DNA of 64,000 nt from the NCBI GenBank assembly GCA_017473865.1, contig JAFUJB010000014.1, forward strand, positions 121,662 to 185,661. The letters run 5' to 3'. Numbering within the stretch: position 1 is the first letter of the stretch; the number at the start of each line of letters is the position of its first letter. Below are positions 53,160 through 62,036 of this stretch, piece by piece. Both the position numbers and the translations under genes were made by a program. Origin of the DNA: Clostridia bacterium. Lineage in GTDB: Bacteria; Bacillota; Clostridia; Oscillospirales; CAG-272. The notes below the pieces were generated by a model that saw nothing but the letters and a program-made list of their open reading frames with translations, had not been told where the DNA came from and searched no databases.

Positions 53160-54362
53160 ATGAAAAAATATATACTGTTTATCGTGGCGGTAGTTTTTCT
53201 TCTTTCCGCTGTCTCGTGCGCGTCAACACCAAAAGATACGGGCGATTTTGAATGCGAGTTTGACAAAAAAGCAAAAACGGCAACCATTACAGGCTATAAC
53301 GGAGACCTTGAAGAAATCGTCATTCCCGAAAAATTTGACGATTATACCGTAACAAGCATTGGCTGGAGCGCATTTTCAAAAAAATATAACATTGAAAGAA
53401 TTATCCTGCCCGAAACTATACAAACCATTGAAGCGTCCGCATTTGAATACTGTATCAGCCTTGAAAACATTAATTTTCCAAACTCGTTAAAATCTATCGG
53501 TAATACGGCTTTTCTCAGTTGCAGAGCGCTTTTAACCGCTTCCATAGGTGAAAATATTGAATCTCTCGGAATTGGAGTTTTTTCGGGATGCACATCGCTT
53601 GACAAAATAGTCGTAAACGAAAACAACAAATACTACTCGTCTGACAGCTACGGCGTATTGCTTGACAAAGAGCAAAAGACACTACTCCAATACCCCGCAG
53701 GCAGTATGAGTATATCCTACAATATGCCCGACAGCGTAGTTGAAATTGCAGGCTACGCATTTGAAAAATCAGAATTTCTTGAAAAGATTACGTTTTCGGA
53801 CAATCTGAAAAAAATCGGAAGCTGCGCTTTCCAGAATTCCGGTATTCTTGAGGCAAGCTTTGGCGACAGTCTCGAAGAAATTGGTTTTTCGTGTTTTAAC
53901 GAATCAAAAATTACAGACGTTTCTCTTGGAAACAACGTAAAAATAATAGGAGAATCGGCATTCAGTTGGTGTACGTCTCTTTCTGAAATGTTTATTCCTG
54001 CATCTGTCGTTGAAGTCGGTCAATCTGCATTCTATATGTGTACTGCAATTGAAAATTTCACAGTTGATAAAGACAACAAAGTATATTCAAGCGACGAACA
54101 CGGCGTTTTGTATGACAAACAAGGAAGCATTCTTCTCTATTACCCCATCGGAAGCACAAGAACGGAATACTCGGTTTTACAAAAAACCGCTGCTATTTCG
54201 GCAAACGCATTTTCACCTACCCTCTTTTTAACAAAAGTAATCATACCCGATTCGGTTGAGAAAATAGGCGATAAAGCATTTGCTCAGTGTGCAAACCTGA
54301 ACGACGTTGTTTACGAAGGAACACCGCCTGTAAACATCGCCGACAACGCATTTGAGAAATAA
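53160..54362 (+). CDS. BspA-like leucine-rich-repeat lipoprotein
   Basis: 400 residues. The signal peptide ends in lipobox SAVSC (Cys20). The rest is LRR_5/BspA-type repeats of about 23 residues (patterns such as IGNTAFLSCRAL, IGESAFSWCTSL, IGDKAFAQCANL). Two longer inserts resemble each other (YYSSDSYGVLLDK and VYSSDEHGVLYDK), marking an internal duplication. Such surface proteins mediate protein-protein contacts. It follows pbp2 by 20 bp and probably shares its transcript, an uncommon partner for an mre operon. Confidence 0.88.
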   Translation: MKKYILFIVAVVFLLSAVSCASTPKDTGDFECEFDKKAKTATITGYNGDLEEIVIPEKFDDYTVTSIGWSAFSKKYNIERIILPETIQTIEASAFEYCISLENINFPNSLKSIGNTAFLSCRALLTASIGENIESLGIGVFSGCTSLDKIVVNENNKYYSSDSYGVLLDKEQKTLLQYPAGSMSISYNMPDSVVEIAGYAFEKSEFLEKITFSDNLKKIGSCAFQNSGILEASFGDSLEEIGFSCFNESKITDVSLGNNVKIIGESAFSWCTSLSEMFIPASVVEVGQSAFYMCTAIENFTVDKDNKVYSSDEHGVLYDKQGSILLYYPIGSTRTEYSVLQKTAAISANAFSPTLFLTKVIIPDSVEKIGDKAFAQCANLNDVVYEGTPPVNIADNAFEK

Positions 54363-54405
54363 AAAGCATCCGTATAAAATGGAATTCTTGAAAATGCATA
54401 AATAG

Positions 54406-54461
54406 TCAGGGCTTTGCCCTGAAACCTACAAAAGGGCACTTTTGAAAAAGTGCCCTTTTGT
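54406..54461. repeat. Bipartite CAGGG/CCCTG hairpin repeat, copy 3
   Basis: TCAGGG-N5-CCCTGA (54406-54422), AACCT, then a strong second hairpin with ACAAAAGGGCACTTTT arms (54428-54461). The third example of the two-hairpin element seen at 26715 and 30602. It may also end the mre-pbp2 transcript. Confidence 0.78.
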
Positions 54462-54495
54462 ATCCCTCGAAACCTTACTATATGGCTTTTGTATG

Positions 54496-54529
54496 CAACA
54501 AAAAAGTGTGGGAAACCCACACTTTTTTA
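54496..54529 (-). terminator. recA-recX-rimO-pgsA terminator
   Basis: AAAAAAGTGTGGG/CCCACACTTTTTT stem with a 3-nt loop and T-rich tail. The hairpin overlaps the pgsA stop codon. T runs exist on both strands, so it can act bidirectionally. Confidence 0.9.
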
Positions 54530-55120
54530 TTTTTCAGGGTCAAGTAAAGGCCAGTAAGCCTTGACGTAGTCAAGTCCCGACCAGATGGTCATAAATACCA
54601 TAAATGCTACCGTAACGTAGCTGAGTACGTGGTACTCACCGATAAACGTCTTTCCGAAAAATGCGGGTTCAAGGATCATTACAAGTATGCATACGATCTG
54701 CGAAACCGTCTTAATCTTTCCAAGGATAGCTGCCGCAAGTACTCCGCCGCTCTTGTTTGATACGATCATACGGAGAGAGGTTACTGCAATCTCACGAAGG
54801 ATAACAACAAACGTTGCCCACGCGAATACCATAAAGAATACTCTGTCGTAAGAAATCGTTGTGAGAAGAGCGATATATCCGCCAATCGTCATAAGCTTGT
54901 CTGCAACGGGATCCATAAACTTGCCGAAATCGGTAACAAGATTGTGTTTTCTTGCAATCTTGCCGTCAAGCATATCGGTTAATGCCGTAAGACCAAACAA
55001 CAATGCTGCCGCTATTCTCGACCAAAACTGTCCGAGAACGGGAAACATTATAATGAACATAAAAAACGGAATCATTATCATTCTGAGAACCGTCAGCTTG
55101 TTGGGTAAATTCATTTTCAT
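54527..55120 (-). CDS. pgsA: CDP-diacylglycerol-glycerol-3-phosphate 3-phosphatidyltransferase
   Basis: 197 residues. The CDP-alcohol phosphotransferase motif D-x2-DG-x2-AR-x8-G-x3-D-x3-D is complete (DMLDGKIAR, then GKFMDPVADK), with about five or six transmembrane helices. It makes phosphatidylglycerol phosphate at the membrane. AGGAG eight bases upstream. It lies 24 bp after rimO; rimO-pgsA next to recA is a common Firmicute arrangement. Confidence 0.95.
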   Translation of the reverse strand: MKMNLPNKLTVLRMIMIPFFMFIIMFPVLGQFWSRIAAALLFGLTALTDMLDGKIARKHNLVTDFGKFMDPVADKLMTIGGYIALLTTISYDRVFFMVFAWATFVVILREIAVTSLRMIVSNKSGGVLAAAILGKIKTVSQIVCILVMILEPAFFGKTFIGEYHVLSYVTVAFMVFMTIWSGLDYVKAYWPLLDPEK

Positions 55121-55144
55121 AAGTCTATCTCCTGAATACTGTAT

Positions 55145-56473
55145 TTATTTCGTTTCACCGATAAGGTCATAGTCAAGGACCTCGGTGATTTTTACGTTAT
55201 ATATCTTACCTTCGGGAAGTCTTTTTGCGCAAGTGAAATATACCTTTCCGTCGATCTCGGGTGCATCTGCGGCACTTCTGCCAAAGTGGGTATTTGACAC
55301 GGGATCAAAGCCCTCGCAGAGTACTTTGATTATCTTGCCCACTTTTTTCTCGTTGTTCCGGGCATTTATGTCATACTGCATATCCATTATGATATCGCAA
55401 CGATCCTGCTTAATCTGCTCGTCAATCTGGTCTTCAAAATCATAAGCAGGCGTACCCTCTTCTCTCGAATATGTAAAAGCTCCAAGTCTGTCAAATCTGG
55501 TTTCCTTTAAATATTCACAAAGCTCGGTAAAGTCCTCTTCCGTTTCACCCGGGAAGCCCGTAATAACGGTCGTACGCAGAGTAATATCCGGAACAGCCTT
55601 TCTCAGTCTTTCGACCGCGCTCTTGATAACAGCTTGTCCGCCGTGTCTGTTCATCGCTTTCAGCATATTCTCGGATATGTGCTGAATGGGCATATCAATA
55701 TACTTAACAACTCTGTCGTTGTTCTTGATTTCTTCAACAAGCTCGTCGGTAATTTTATCGGGGTAACAGTATAAAAGTCTTATCCACGGAATATTTGTTT
55801 CAGCCGTTATCTTTCTTATAAGCTCTGCAAGCTTGTATTCGCCGTAAAGGTCTACGCCGTATCGCGTCGTATCCTGAGCAACGAGCGTAAGCTCAAGCAC
55901 TCCGAGAGCTTCAAGATTTTTCGCCTCTTTAACAATATCTTCCATCGTTCTGCTTCTGAATTTTCCTCTGATAGAAGGAATAGCGCAGTATGCGCACTTG
56001 TTGTCGCAGCCCTCGGCAATCTTCAGATATGCCATATATTCCGGAGTTGTAACAAGCCTGTCGCCGCCTATATCGTAGTTGTCGATGTCGCCGTATTTTT
56101 CAAAGAACTTGTTTTTCTCGACAGCCTTTACCGCTTCGACAATATCGTGTATTGCCGCGATACCGATAACAGCGTCGCATTCGGGAAGCTCTTTTTTGAG
56201 CTCTTCTCTGTAGCGTTCGGACATACAGCCCGTAACGATAAGCCCCTTACACTTAGCGTTTGTCTTGAGCCACGCGGCGTCAAGAATGGTATCAATAGAC
56301 TCTTGCTTCGCGCTTTCGGTAAAAGCGCAAGTATTTATAATAATTATGTCAGCTTCGGTCTCCTCGGGAGTGATCTCATAACCCGCCGTGTATAGCTCAT
56401 TGAGCATTATTTCGGTGTCAATGAGATTCTTTGGGCAACCGAGAGAGATAAATCCGATCTTACTCTTCTTCAT
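55145..56473 (-). CDS. rimO: Ribosomal protein S12 methylthiotransferase RimO
   Basis: About 442 residues. The N-terminal UPF0004 domain begins MKKSKIGFISLGCPKNLID, followed by a radical-SAM core with the CDNKCAYC (CxxxCxxC) cluster and a C-terminal TRAM domain. It adds a methylthio group to the Asp of S12 (Asp89 in E. coli). The ATG at 56473 overlaps the recX end; a longer frame from 56500 is possible but unlike the family. The S12 of this genome carries Arg one residue from the target Asp. Confidence 0.95.
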   Translation of the reverse strand: MKKSKIGFISLGCPKNLIDTEIMLNELYTAGYEITPEETEADIIIINTCAFTESAKQESIDTILDAAWLKTNAKCKGLIVTGCMSERYREELKKELPECDAVIGIAAIHDIVEAVKAVEKNKFFEKYGDIDNYDIGGDRLVTTPEYMAYLKIAEGCDNKCAYCAIPSIRGKFRSRTMEDIVKEAKNLEALGVLELTLVAQDTTRYGVDLYGEYKLAELIRKITAETNIPWIRLLYCYPDKITDELVEEIKNNDRVVKYIDMPIQHISENMLKAMNRHGGQAVIKSAVERLRKAVPDITLRTTVITGFPGETEEDFTELCEYLKETRFDRLGAFTYSREEGTPAYDFEDQIDEQIKQDRCDIIMDMQYDINARNNEKKVGKIIKVLCEGFDPVSNTHFGRSAADAPEIDGKVYFTCAKRLPEGKIYNVKITEVLDYDLIGETK

Positions 56474-56969
56474 TTTCTTCAAGCAACCTCGTATAAGCAT
56501 ATTTTATTTCCGCATAGCCGTAACCGTAACGCGCTAATGCCGCTGTTACCGCCCTTGCGGTCTTTGTATCGCATATTTTTTGCACAAGATTTTTTTTGCG
56601 AACCATTTTCACACAGTTTTCTTTAAAATCGACGTCTTCGGTACATTCGTCAAACTTACCGTTTATCAGTTCTCTGTCAAAGCCTTTTTTCTGAAGTTCA
56701 AGCTTTATTCTGGCTTTCCCGTAAAGTTTCTTGTCAGCAAGATATTCTGTATACGACTTCATAAGCCTTGCGTCGTTAACCAGTCCCGCTTCCTTCAGCC
56801 TCTCAACAGCCTTGTCGACAAGCTCGGGAGCAAACCCCTTACGCATAAGCTTTTCACGCAGACTTTTTTCGGTATTATCGGCGAAAACCAGTATGTTTGA
56901 CGCTGCATTCATAACCTCGGATACACCGTCTTTTTTCGGTTCGCTTTTGTTTTTTTCAAATTCTTTCAT
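56460..56969 (-). CDS. recX: Regulatory protein RecX
   Basis: About 169 residues, built of three-helix RecX repeats (for example SLREKLMRKGFAPELVDKAV and ARIKLELQKKGFDRELIN). RecX modulates RecA filaments. It starts nine bases after the recA stop codon and overlaps rimO, so the four genes form one transcript. Confidence 0.93.
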   Translation of the reverse strand: MKEFEKNKSEPKKDGVSEVMNAASNILVFADNTEKSLREKLMRKGFAPELVDKAVERLKEAGLVNDARLMKSYTEYLADKKLYGKARIKLELQKKGFDRELINGKFDECTEDVDFKENCVKMVRKKNLVQKICDTKTARAVTAALARYGYGYAEIKYAYTRLLEENEEE

Positions 56970-56977
56970 CACAGTTT

Positions 56978-58081
56978 TCAGTTTTCAAGGTCAGCAACCG
57001 AAATATCGAAATCTTCATCGAGATCGATGCCGTCATTCTTGCCGGCTTCGCCGTTCTTGAATCTTTCCATAATTCTGTCTTCAAGCATCTTGAAGAGTTC
57101 GGGGTTGTTTTCGATAGCCTGACGCGCGTTATCTCTGCCCTGTGCAAGTCTTTCGCCGTCAATATAGAACCAAGCTCCGCTCTTTTCGATTATACCCATA
57201 TCAACGCCTACCTCGATAAGCTCGCTTGACTTAGAGATACCCTTGCCGTAGAGAATATCGAATTCCGCCGTTTTGAAGGGGGGCGCCACCTTGTTTTTAA
57301 CGATCTTGCACTTAACTCTGTTACCGTATGATTCCGTGCCGTTTTTAAGTGTTTCAACCCTTCTTATGTCAATTCTTACGGACGCATAGTACTTAAGAGC
57401 AGTACCGCCCGACGTAACCTCAGGGTTACCGTACATAACACCTATCTTCATACGGAGCTGGTTGATGAATATTACTACGCAGTTCGACTTTGCGATAGAG
57501 CCTGACAGCTTACGCAATGCCTGAGACATAAGTCTTGCCTGACCTGCAACCTGAGCGTCGCCGATATCACCGTCGATTTCCTGCTGCGTTACAAGAGCAG
57601 CAACAGAGTCAACAACAACTACGTCAACAGCACCCGAGCGTACAAGCGCATCAAGAATACCCAGAGCTGCCTCGCCGCTTTCGGGCTGTGAAACGAGAAG
57701 CTCGTCAACGTCTACGCCGATTGCCGCCGCATACTGAGGGTCGAGCGCATTTTCTACATCGATATAAGCAGCAGTACCGCCCGTCTTCTGAACCTCGGAA
57801 ACAACGTGCAGAGCAAGAGTGGTCTTACCCGATGCCTCCGGACCGTATATTTCAATAATTCTTCCTCTCGGAACACCGCCGACACCGAGAGCCAGGTCGA
57901 GCGACAAAGAACCGGTCGAAACGGCTGTTACGTTCATATTCGTATTTTCACCAAGCTTCATAATTGAGCCTGCGCCGTGATCCTTTGTAATCTGAGAAAG
58001 GGCTGTCTGAAGAGCTTTCTTCTTTGCTTCCTTATCCTGAATCTGACCTACAACTTCTGTTTTCTTTGCTTTCTGTGCCAT
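56978..58081 (-). CDS. recA: Recombinase RecA
   Basis: About 367 residues starting [12 protein letters not shown]; an AAAGGA upstream of 58081 excludes a longer frame. Walker [10 protein letters not shown] at residues 80-88, Walker [11 protein letters not shown], loop L2 region [19 protein letters not shown]. The segment usually DAEHALDP reads DVENALDP, a mild departure. The C-terminus is acidic. It performs homologous recombination and SOS activation. Promoter at 58143-58171; no consensus LexA box was recognised. Confidence 0.98.
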   Translation of the reverse strand: MAQKAKKTEVVGQIQDKEAKKKALQTALSQITKDHGAGSIMKLGENTNMNVTAVSTGSLSLDLALGVGGVPRGRIIEIYGPEASGKTTLALHVVSEVQKTGGTAAYIDVENALDPQYAAAIGVDVDELLVSQPESGEAALGILDALVRSGAVDVVVVDSVAALVTQQEIDGDIGDAQVAGQARLMSQALRKLSGSIAKSNCVVIFINQLRMKIGVMYGNPEVTSGGTALKYYASVRIDIRRVETLKNGTESYGNRVKCKIVKNKVAPPFKTAEFDILYGKGISKSSELIEVGVDMGIIEKSGAWFYIDGERLAQGRDNARQAIENNPELFKMLEDRIMERFKNGEAGKNDGIDLDEDFDISVADLEN

Positions 58082-58142
58082 TTTTTCATATTCCTTTCGA
58101 TTTATGTGAAAACCTATTTTCGCATACTGAACATATATAATT

Positions 58143-58171
58143 ATTTTATCAAATTTTACGCGTTTTGTCAA
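58143..58171 (-). promoter_or_regulatory. Sigma-A promoter of recA
   Basis: Minus-strand TTGACA (58166-58171), 17-bp spacer, TAAAAT (58143-58148). A 15-base AT-rich palindrome (ACTATAT-A-ATATAGT, 58181-58195) lies just upstream of the -35 box. Confidence 0.9.
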
Positions 58172-58232
58172 TCGCGGCTTACTATATAATATAGTTAATT
58201 TACAAAATATTATATACTTTTTGCAAAAACTG

Positions 58233-58241
58233 TGTTATAAT
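58233..58241 (+). promoter_or_regulatory. Extended -10 promoter of yqhQ-prmC
   Basis: TGTTATAAT is an extended -10 element (TG-N-TATAAT); no good -35 box is seen at 16-18 bp. It lies about 70 bases before the yqhQ start. Confidence 0.6.
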
Positions 58242-58313
58242 AACAGATAACGGAGTTTATTTCTCCCCATTGTTTTATATTTTTAAAAATAATACTGTAT
58301 GAGGTTACAATAA

Positions 58314-59345
58314 ATGGCAGAAAAGAACTGTCGTCTCGGAACCGTCGGAGGACAGGCGGTTATCGAAGGCGTTATGATGAAAAATAAAGACCAGTACGCG
58401 CTTGCCGTACGTATGCCCGAGGGTAATATAAGAGTTACAAAGGACGAATGTAAGAGTGTACGCGAAAAATTCAAGTTCCTCGGTTGGCCGATAATCAGAG
58501 GCGTTGTAAATATGGTAGAATCACTTATTCTATCAATGAAAACGCTTACCGTTTCAGCCGATGCTTTCGGCATTGAAGAAGAGGAAACAAAGTTTGAAAA
58601 ATGGCTTGAAAAGCACTTTGGCAAGAGCCTTCTTGATTTCGTAATGGTAATTGCGATGATACTCGGGTTAGCTCTCGGAGTGGGACTTTTCTTCTTCCTT
58701 CCCCTTTTTATCTCGTCGAGTCTTTTTGACAAGGCGGGACAGGAAACAAAATGGTACGCAACGCTCGTAGAAGGGGGCATTAAGATTGCCATTTTCGTTG
58801 CATATCTCTGGGCAGTATCGCTCATGAAAGATATCAGACGTGTGTTTGAATATCACGGCGCCGAGCATAAGACCATTTTCTGTTATGAAGCAGGCGAGGA
58901 ACTGACTCCCGAAAACGTAAAGAAATACAAGAGATTTCACCCCAGATGCGGAACAAGCTTTATTTTCGTTATACTGCTCCTTTCCATTCTGGTTTCTTCG
59001 ATCGTATATTCATTCCCCATCATGAAATCCAACCTTATTTTAAAATTCGCTTCAAAGATACTTACCCTTCCCCTTACGGTAGGAATCGGATATGAATTTA
59101 TCCGTTTTGCAGGCAAACACGATAATTTTCTTACAAGAATTCTGTCTGCACCGGGACTTTGGATGCAAAGAATAACAACGCGCGAGCCCGACGAAAAACA
59201 GATCGAGGTTGCTATAGCATCGCTCAAATGCGCCATCCCTGAAGAATTCCCCGAAGCTATCGAAGAATTCAATCCCGAAAAATACGAAGATATTAAAGCC
59301 AAACAAAAAACCGAAAAAGATACAGAAAATAATACCAATGAATGA
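58314..59345 (+). CDS. yqhQ: YqhQ-like membrane protein (DUF1385)
   Basis: 343 residues beginning MAEKNCRLGTVGGQAVIEGVMMK, the DUF1385 signature. It contains FEYHGAEHKTIFCYE and three or four transmembrane helices (about 105-130, 150-175, 218-240, 245-265). The function is not established. YqhQ next to prmC is a conserved Firmicute order. GAGG precedes the ATG. It overlaps prmC by eight bases. Confidence 0.93.
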   Translation: MAEKNCRLGTVGGQAVIEGVMMKNKDQYALAVRMPEGNIRVTKDECKSVREKFKFLGWPIIRGVVNMVESLILSMKTLTVSADAFGIEEEETKFEKWLEKHFGKSLLDFVMVIAMILGLALGVGLFFFLPLFISSSLFDKAGQETKWYATLVEGGIKIAIFVAYLWAVSLMKDIRRVFEYHGAEHKTIFCYEAGEELTPENVKKYKRFHPRCGTSFIFVILLLSILVSSIVYSFPIMKSNLILKFASKILTLPLTVGIGYEFIRFAGKHDNFLTRILSAPGLWMQRITTREPDEKQIEVAIASLKCAIPEEFPEAIEEFNPEKYEDIKAKQKTEKDTENNTNE

Positions 59346-60045
59346 TATTGATATTCTGAAGCTTTATTTCTCGGGGAGTGAGCTTGATAAAGCTGTTGAA
59401 AAATATAAAAACGGCATTCCTGCCGCATATATAATCGGAGAATGGGAATTTTTCGGCGACAGATATTATATCGATGAAAACTGCCTTATTCCCCGTTGCG
59501 ACACCGAAAGGGTGGTTGAATGTTTACTTGCAAACCTGCCTGAAAACGCCTGTTTTGCAGATCTTTGTACAGGCTCTGGATGTATTGCGATTTCTACCCT
59601 TAAAAGAAAACCTTATTCAAAATCTTACGCCGTTGACATATCCGAAAAGGCTCTTGACGTAGCAAAAAGGAATGCAAAACTTAACGGAGTGGAAAACAGA
59701 ATAGAATTTATATGCTCTGACGTTTTTCAAACAAATTTCGGAGACCGTAGGTTTGACGTAATTGTTTCGAACCCGCCGTATATTCCGACAAAGGACCTTG
59801 AAAAACTTGATGTATACGTAAAAACGGAACCAATTTCCGCTTTAGACGGAGGAGACGACGGAATGGATTTTTACAGACACATCGTCTCAAAATTCAAGAA
59901 TAATCTCTCCGCAAACGGCAAGTTCATCTTTGAAATAGGCTTTGATCAGGAAGAACAAATAAAAAAAGTCGCTCTTGAAAACGGCTTTGAATGTACAGTA
60001 AAAAAAGATTATTCGGGCAATCCTCGCGTTGCTCTGCTTCAATAA
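59338..60045 (+). CDS. prmC: Release factor glutamine methyltransferase PrmC, short N-terminus
   Basis: 235 residues. The SAM-binding motif is DLCTGSGCIAI and the catalytic NPPY is in VSNPPYIPT; LIPRCDTE is the conserved domain junction. It methylates the Gln of the GGQ motif in release factors. The N-terminal helical domain is about 40 residues shorter than in E. coli, and no earlier start was found. prfA, the usual neighbour that encodes its substrate, is not adjacent. Confidence 0.93.
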   Translation: MNDIDILKLYFSGSELDKAVEKYKNGIPAAYIIGEWEFFGDRYYIDENCLIPRCDTERVVECLLANLPENACFADLCTGSGCIAISTLKRKPYSKSYAVDISEKALDVAKRNAKLNGVENRIEFICSDVFQTNFGDRRFDVIVSNPPYIPTKDLEKLDVYVKTEPISALDGGDDGMDFYRHIVSKFKNNLSANGKFIFEIGFDQEEQIKKVALENGFECTVKKDYSGNPRVALLQ

Positions 60046-60063
60046 TATTTTTTTGGAGGATAT

Positions 60064-61074
60064 ATGAAAAAAACTCTCAGACTTCTCTGCTTACTTATTG
60101 TTTGCACAATGACTCTCGCGCTTTTTACAGCATGCGCTCCAAGAAGAAAAGCGGGCGATCCCCCCGTATTTACGTCGGACAGAAGGGTCGTTATGAAAAT
60201 CGGCGACTACAACGTAAGCTACGATTTTTACAGATTTCTCTTTATGAATTCAAAAAACTATTTTGACAACGGCGATGAAAACTACTGGAAACAAGAGGGC
60301 AATGACGTTAACAAGGTTAAAGAATACGTCCTCAATTCCTTGCTCGAAATATACACGTATTTCACTCTTGCCGACAGATACGACGTTAAGCTGTCAAACG
60401 CCGACATCCGTGAAATTGAAGCCGAGCTTGAAAACGCTAAATCAGGCTACTCCGACGATGAATTCAAAAAAGAGATTGCAACGGCATATCTCACTGAAGA
60501 ACTATATCTATTCTCGCTCAAAACCCAAAAGCTTAAATACCTCGTATATTCTGAATTGATATCCGAATCGGCGGGTATCATTAAGGTCGACGATGCAACT
60601 CTTGAAAAGGCGCTTGAAGAAGACTTCGCAAGAGCAACCCATATTCTTTTCACATACGATAACGACATCGAAAAAGAAAAACAAAAGGCTCTTGCAGAAA
60701 GCGTACTTGAGAGACTCAAAAACGGCGAAGATTTTGAAAAACTGAAAGAGGAATACAGCGACGACAACGCCTTGAAAAACAACACCGACGGCTACTATTT
60801 CACACACGGCGAGTTCCGGAATATGTTTGAATATGCCGCTTTTGAATTAGAGGTAGGCGAAATTAGCGAAATTGTAACGACAGACGTCGGAATTCATATT
60901 GTAAAACGACTCCCTATTGAAGAAGAATACGTTAACAAACACTATGAGCAATTGCGTACGCAGTGCATTACCGCAAAATTTTATGACCTTGTAAATGCCG
61001 TTCAAAAGGGACTTAAGGTCGAATATAAAGACGAATACAAAGATATCAAGCTTGATACTTTTAACGAAGAATAA
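60064..61074 (+). CDS. PpiC/PrsA-like peptidyl-prolyl isomerase lipoprotein
   Basis: 336 residues. The signal peptide ends in lipobox LFTAC (Cys24). A SurA/PrsA-like helical N-terminal domain is followed by a parvulin domain (RATHILFTYDN, LKEEYSDDNALK, GYYFTHGEFRNMFEYAAFEL, VGIHIVKRL). It should fold exported proteins at the outer face of the membrane. GGAGG upstream. It lies between prmC and rsgA on one transcript. Confidence 0.92.
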   Translation: MKKTLRLLCLLIVCTMTLALFTACAPRRKAGDPPVFTSDRRVVMKIGDYNVSYDFYRFLFMNSKNYFDNGDENYWKQEGNDVNKVKEYVLNSLLEIYTYFTLADRYDVKLSNADIREIEAELENAKSGYSDDEFKKEIATAYLTEELYLFSLKTQKLKYLVYSELISESAGIIKVDDATLEKALEEDFARATHILFTYDNDIEKEKQKALAESVLERLKNGEDFEKLKEEYSDDNALKNNTDGYYFTHGEFRNMFEYAAFELEVGEISEIVTTDVGIHIVKRLPIEEEYVNKHYEQLRTQCITAKFYDLVNAVQKGLKVEYKDEYKDIKLDTFNEE

Positions 61075-61075
61075 T

Positions 61076-61993
61076 ATGAGTGAATTTCAAAAAGGTATTA
61101 TTATAAAGGGTCTGGGCGGTCTGTACGATATAAAACTCGAAGACGGTTCAATTGTAAGCTGTAAGGCAAAGGGCGCATTCAGGCACGAAAAAATTACACC
61201 CTATGCAGGCGATAACGTTACTCTGAAGCAGTCGGATAAGGGCGTCGTTATTGAAGAGATAAATGACAGAAAAAACCACCTCATCCGTCCGCCTGTTGCA
61301 AATTTGGATATACTGTTTGTTGTTATTGCGGCGGCAAAACCCTCTCCTATGCTTTCTATTACCGACAAACTTATTTCGATTGCCGAATATAATAAAATCG
61401 AGCCCGTTATCATAATCAGCAAAAGCGACCTTGATTCACAAGAGGCTGACAGGTTGGCAGATATATATAAAAAATGCGGTTTTACTGTTTTTGTATCAAA
61501 CAAGGATGACGACAAAAATGAACTGTCGGATTTTGTACTTGAATATGCAAACGGAAAGATCTCAGCTTTTGCAGGCGCTTCGGGCGTGGGTAAATCCACG
61601 GTAATGAACGCACTCTTTCCCAAGCTTACGCTTGAAACAGGCGATATAAGCCATAAGACTGAGCGCGGTAAGCATACCACAAGACACGTCGAACTGTTCG
61701 GGCTTGACTATCTTACCGATGACGTCAATATGAAAGGATACATAGCTGACACACCGGGGTTCAGTCTGCTTGACTTTACAAGATTTGATTTTTACAAAAA
61801 AGACGATCTTGTTTACACCTTCAGAGAATTTGACGACTATATCGGCACTTGCAAATATACGAAATGCTCTCATACGACCGAGGACGGATGTAAGATAATT
61901 GAAGCGGTAAACGATGGACTTATCCCTAAAGAACGCCATGACAGCTACCGCGAAATATACGATACGTTAAAAAACAAACACGATTGGGACTAA
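61076..61993 (+). CDS. rsgA: Ribosome small subunit-dependent GTPase RsgA
   Basis: 305 residues: an N-terminal OB fold, then a circularly permuted GTPase with G4 SKSD (about 114) before G1 GASGVGKST (about 167) and G3 DTPGF (about 224), and a C-terminal zinc site (CKYTKCSHTTEDGC). It checks late 30S assembly. The ATG is two bases after the ppiC stop codon; a longer frame upstream overlaps ppiC and is not family-like. Confidence 0.96.
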   Translation: MSEFQKGIIIKGLGGLYDIKLEDGSIVSCKAKGAFRHEKITPYAGDNVTLKQSDKGVVIEEINDRKNHLIRPPVANLDILFVVIAAAKPSPMLSITDKLISIAEYNKIEPVIIISKSDLDSQEADRLADIYKKCGFTVFVSNKDDDKNELSDFVLEYANGKISAFAGASGVGKSTVMNALFPKLTLETGDISHKTERGKHTTRHVELFGLDYLTDDVNMKGYIADTPGFSLLDFTRFDFYKKDDLVYTFREFDDYIGTCKYTKCSHTTEDGCKIIEAVNDGLIPKERHDSYREIYDTLKNKHDWD

Positions 61994-61998
61994 ACATA

Positions 61999-62036
61999 AA
62001 AGGCTTTACACGGGATAACCCCGTATAAAGCCTTTA
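61999..62036. terminator. Bidirectional terminator between rsgA and the flavin reductase gene
   Basis: AAAGGCTTTACACGGG/CCCCGTATAAAGCCTTT with a short ATAA loop. Another member of the long-stem hairpin class with a GGG/CCC apex. It overlaps the stop codon of the convergent gene. Confidence 0.85.

Noticed and set aside
58081-58170. Possible LexA/SOS box in the recA promoter (GTTC near 58131 on the minus strand)
   Set aside because: The sequence lacks the required GAAC-N4-GTTC order of the Firmicute SOS box; only one half-site-like GTTC is present.
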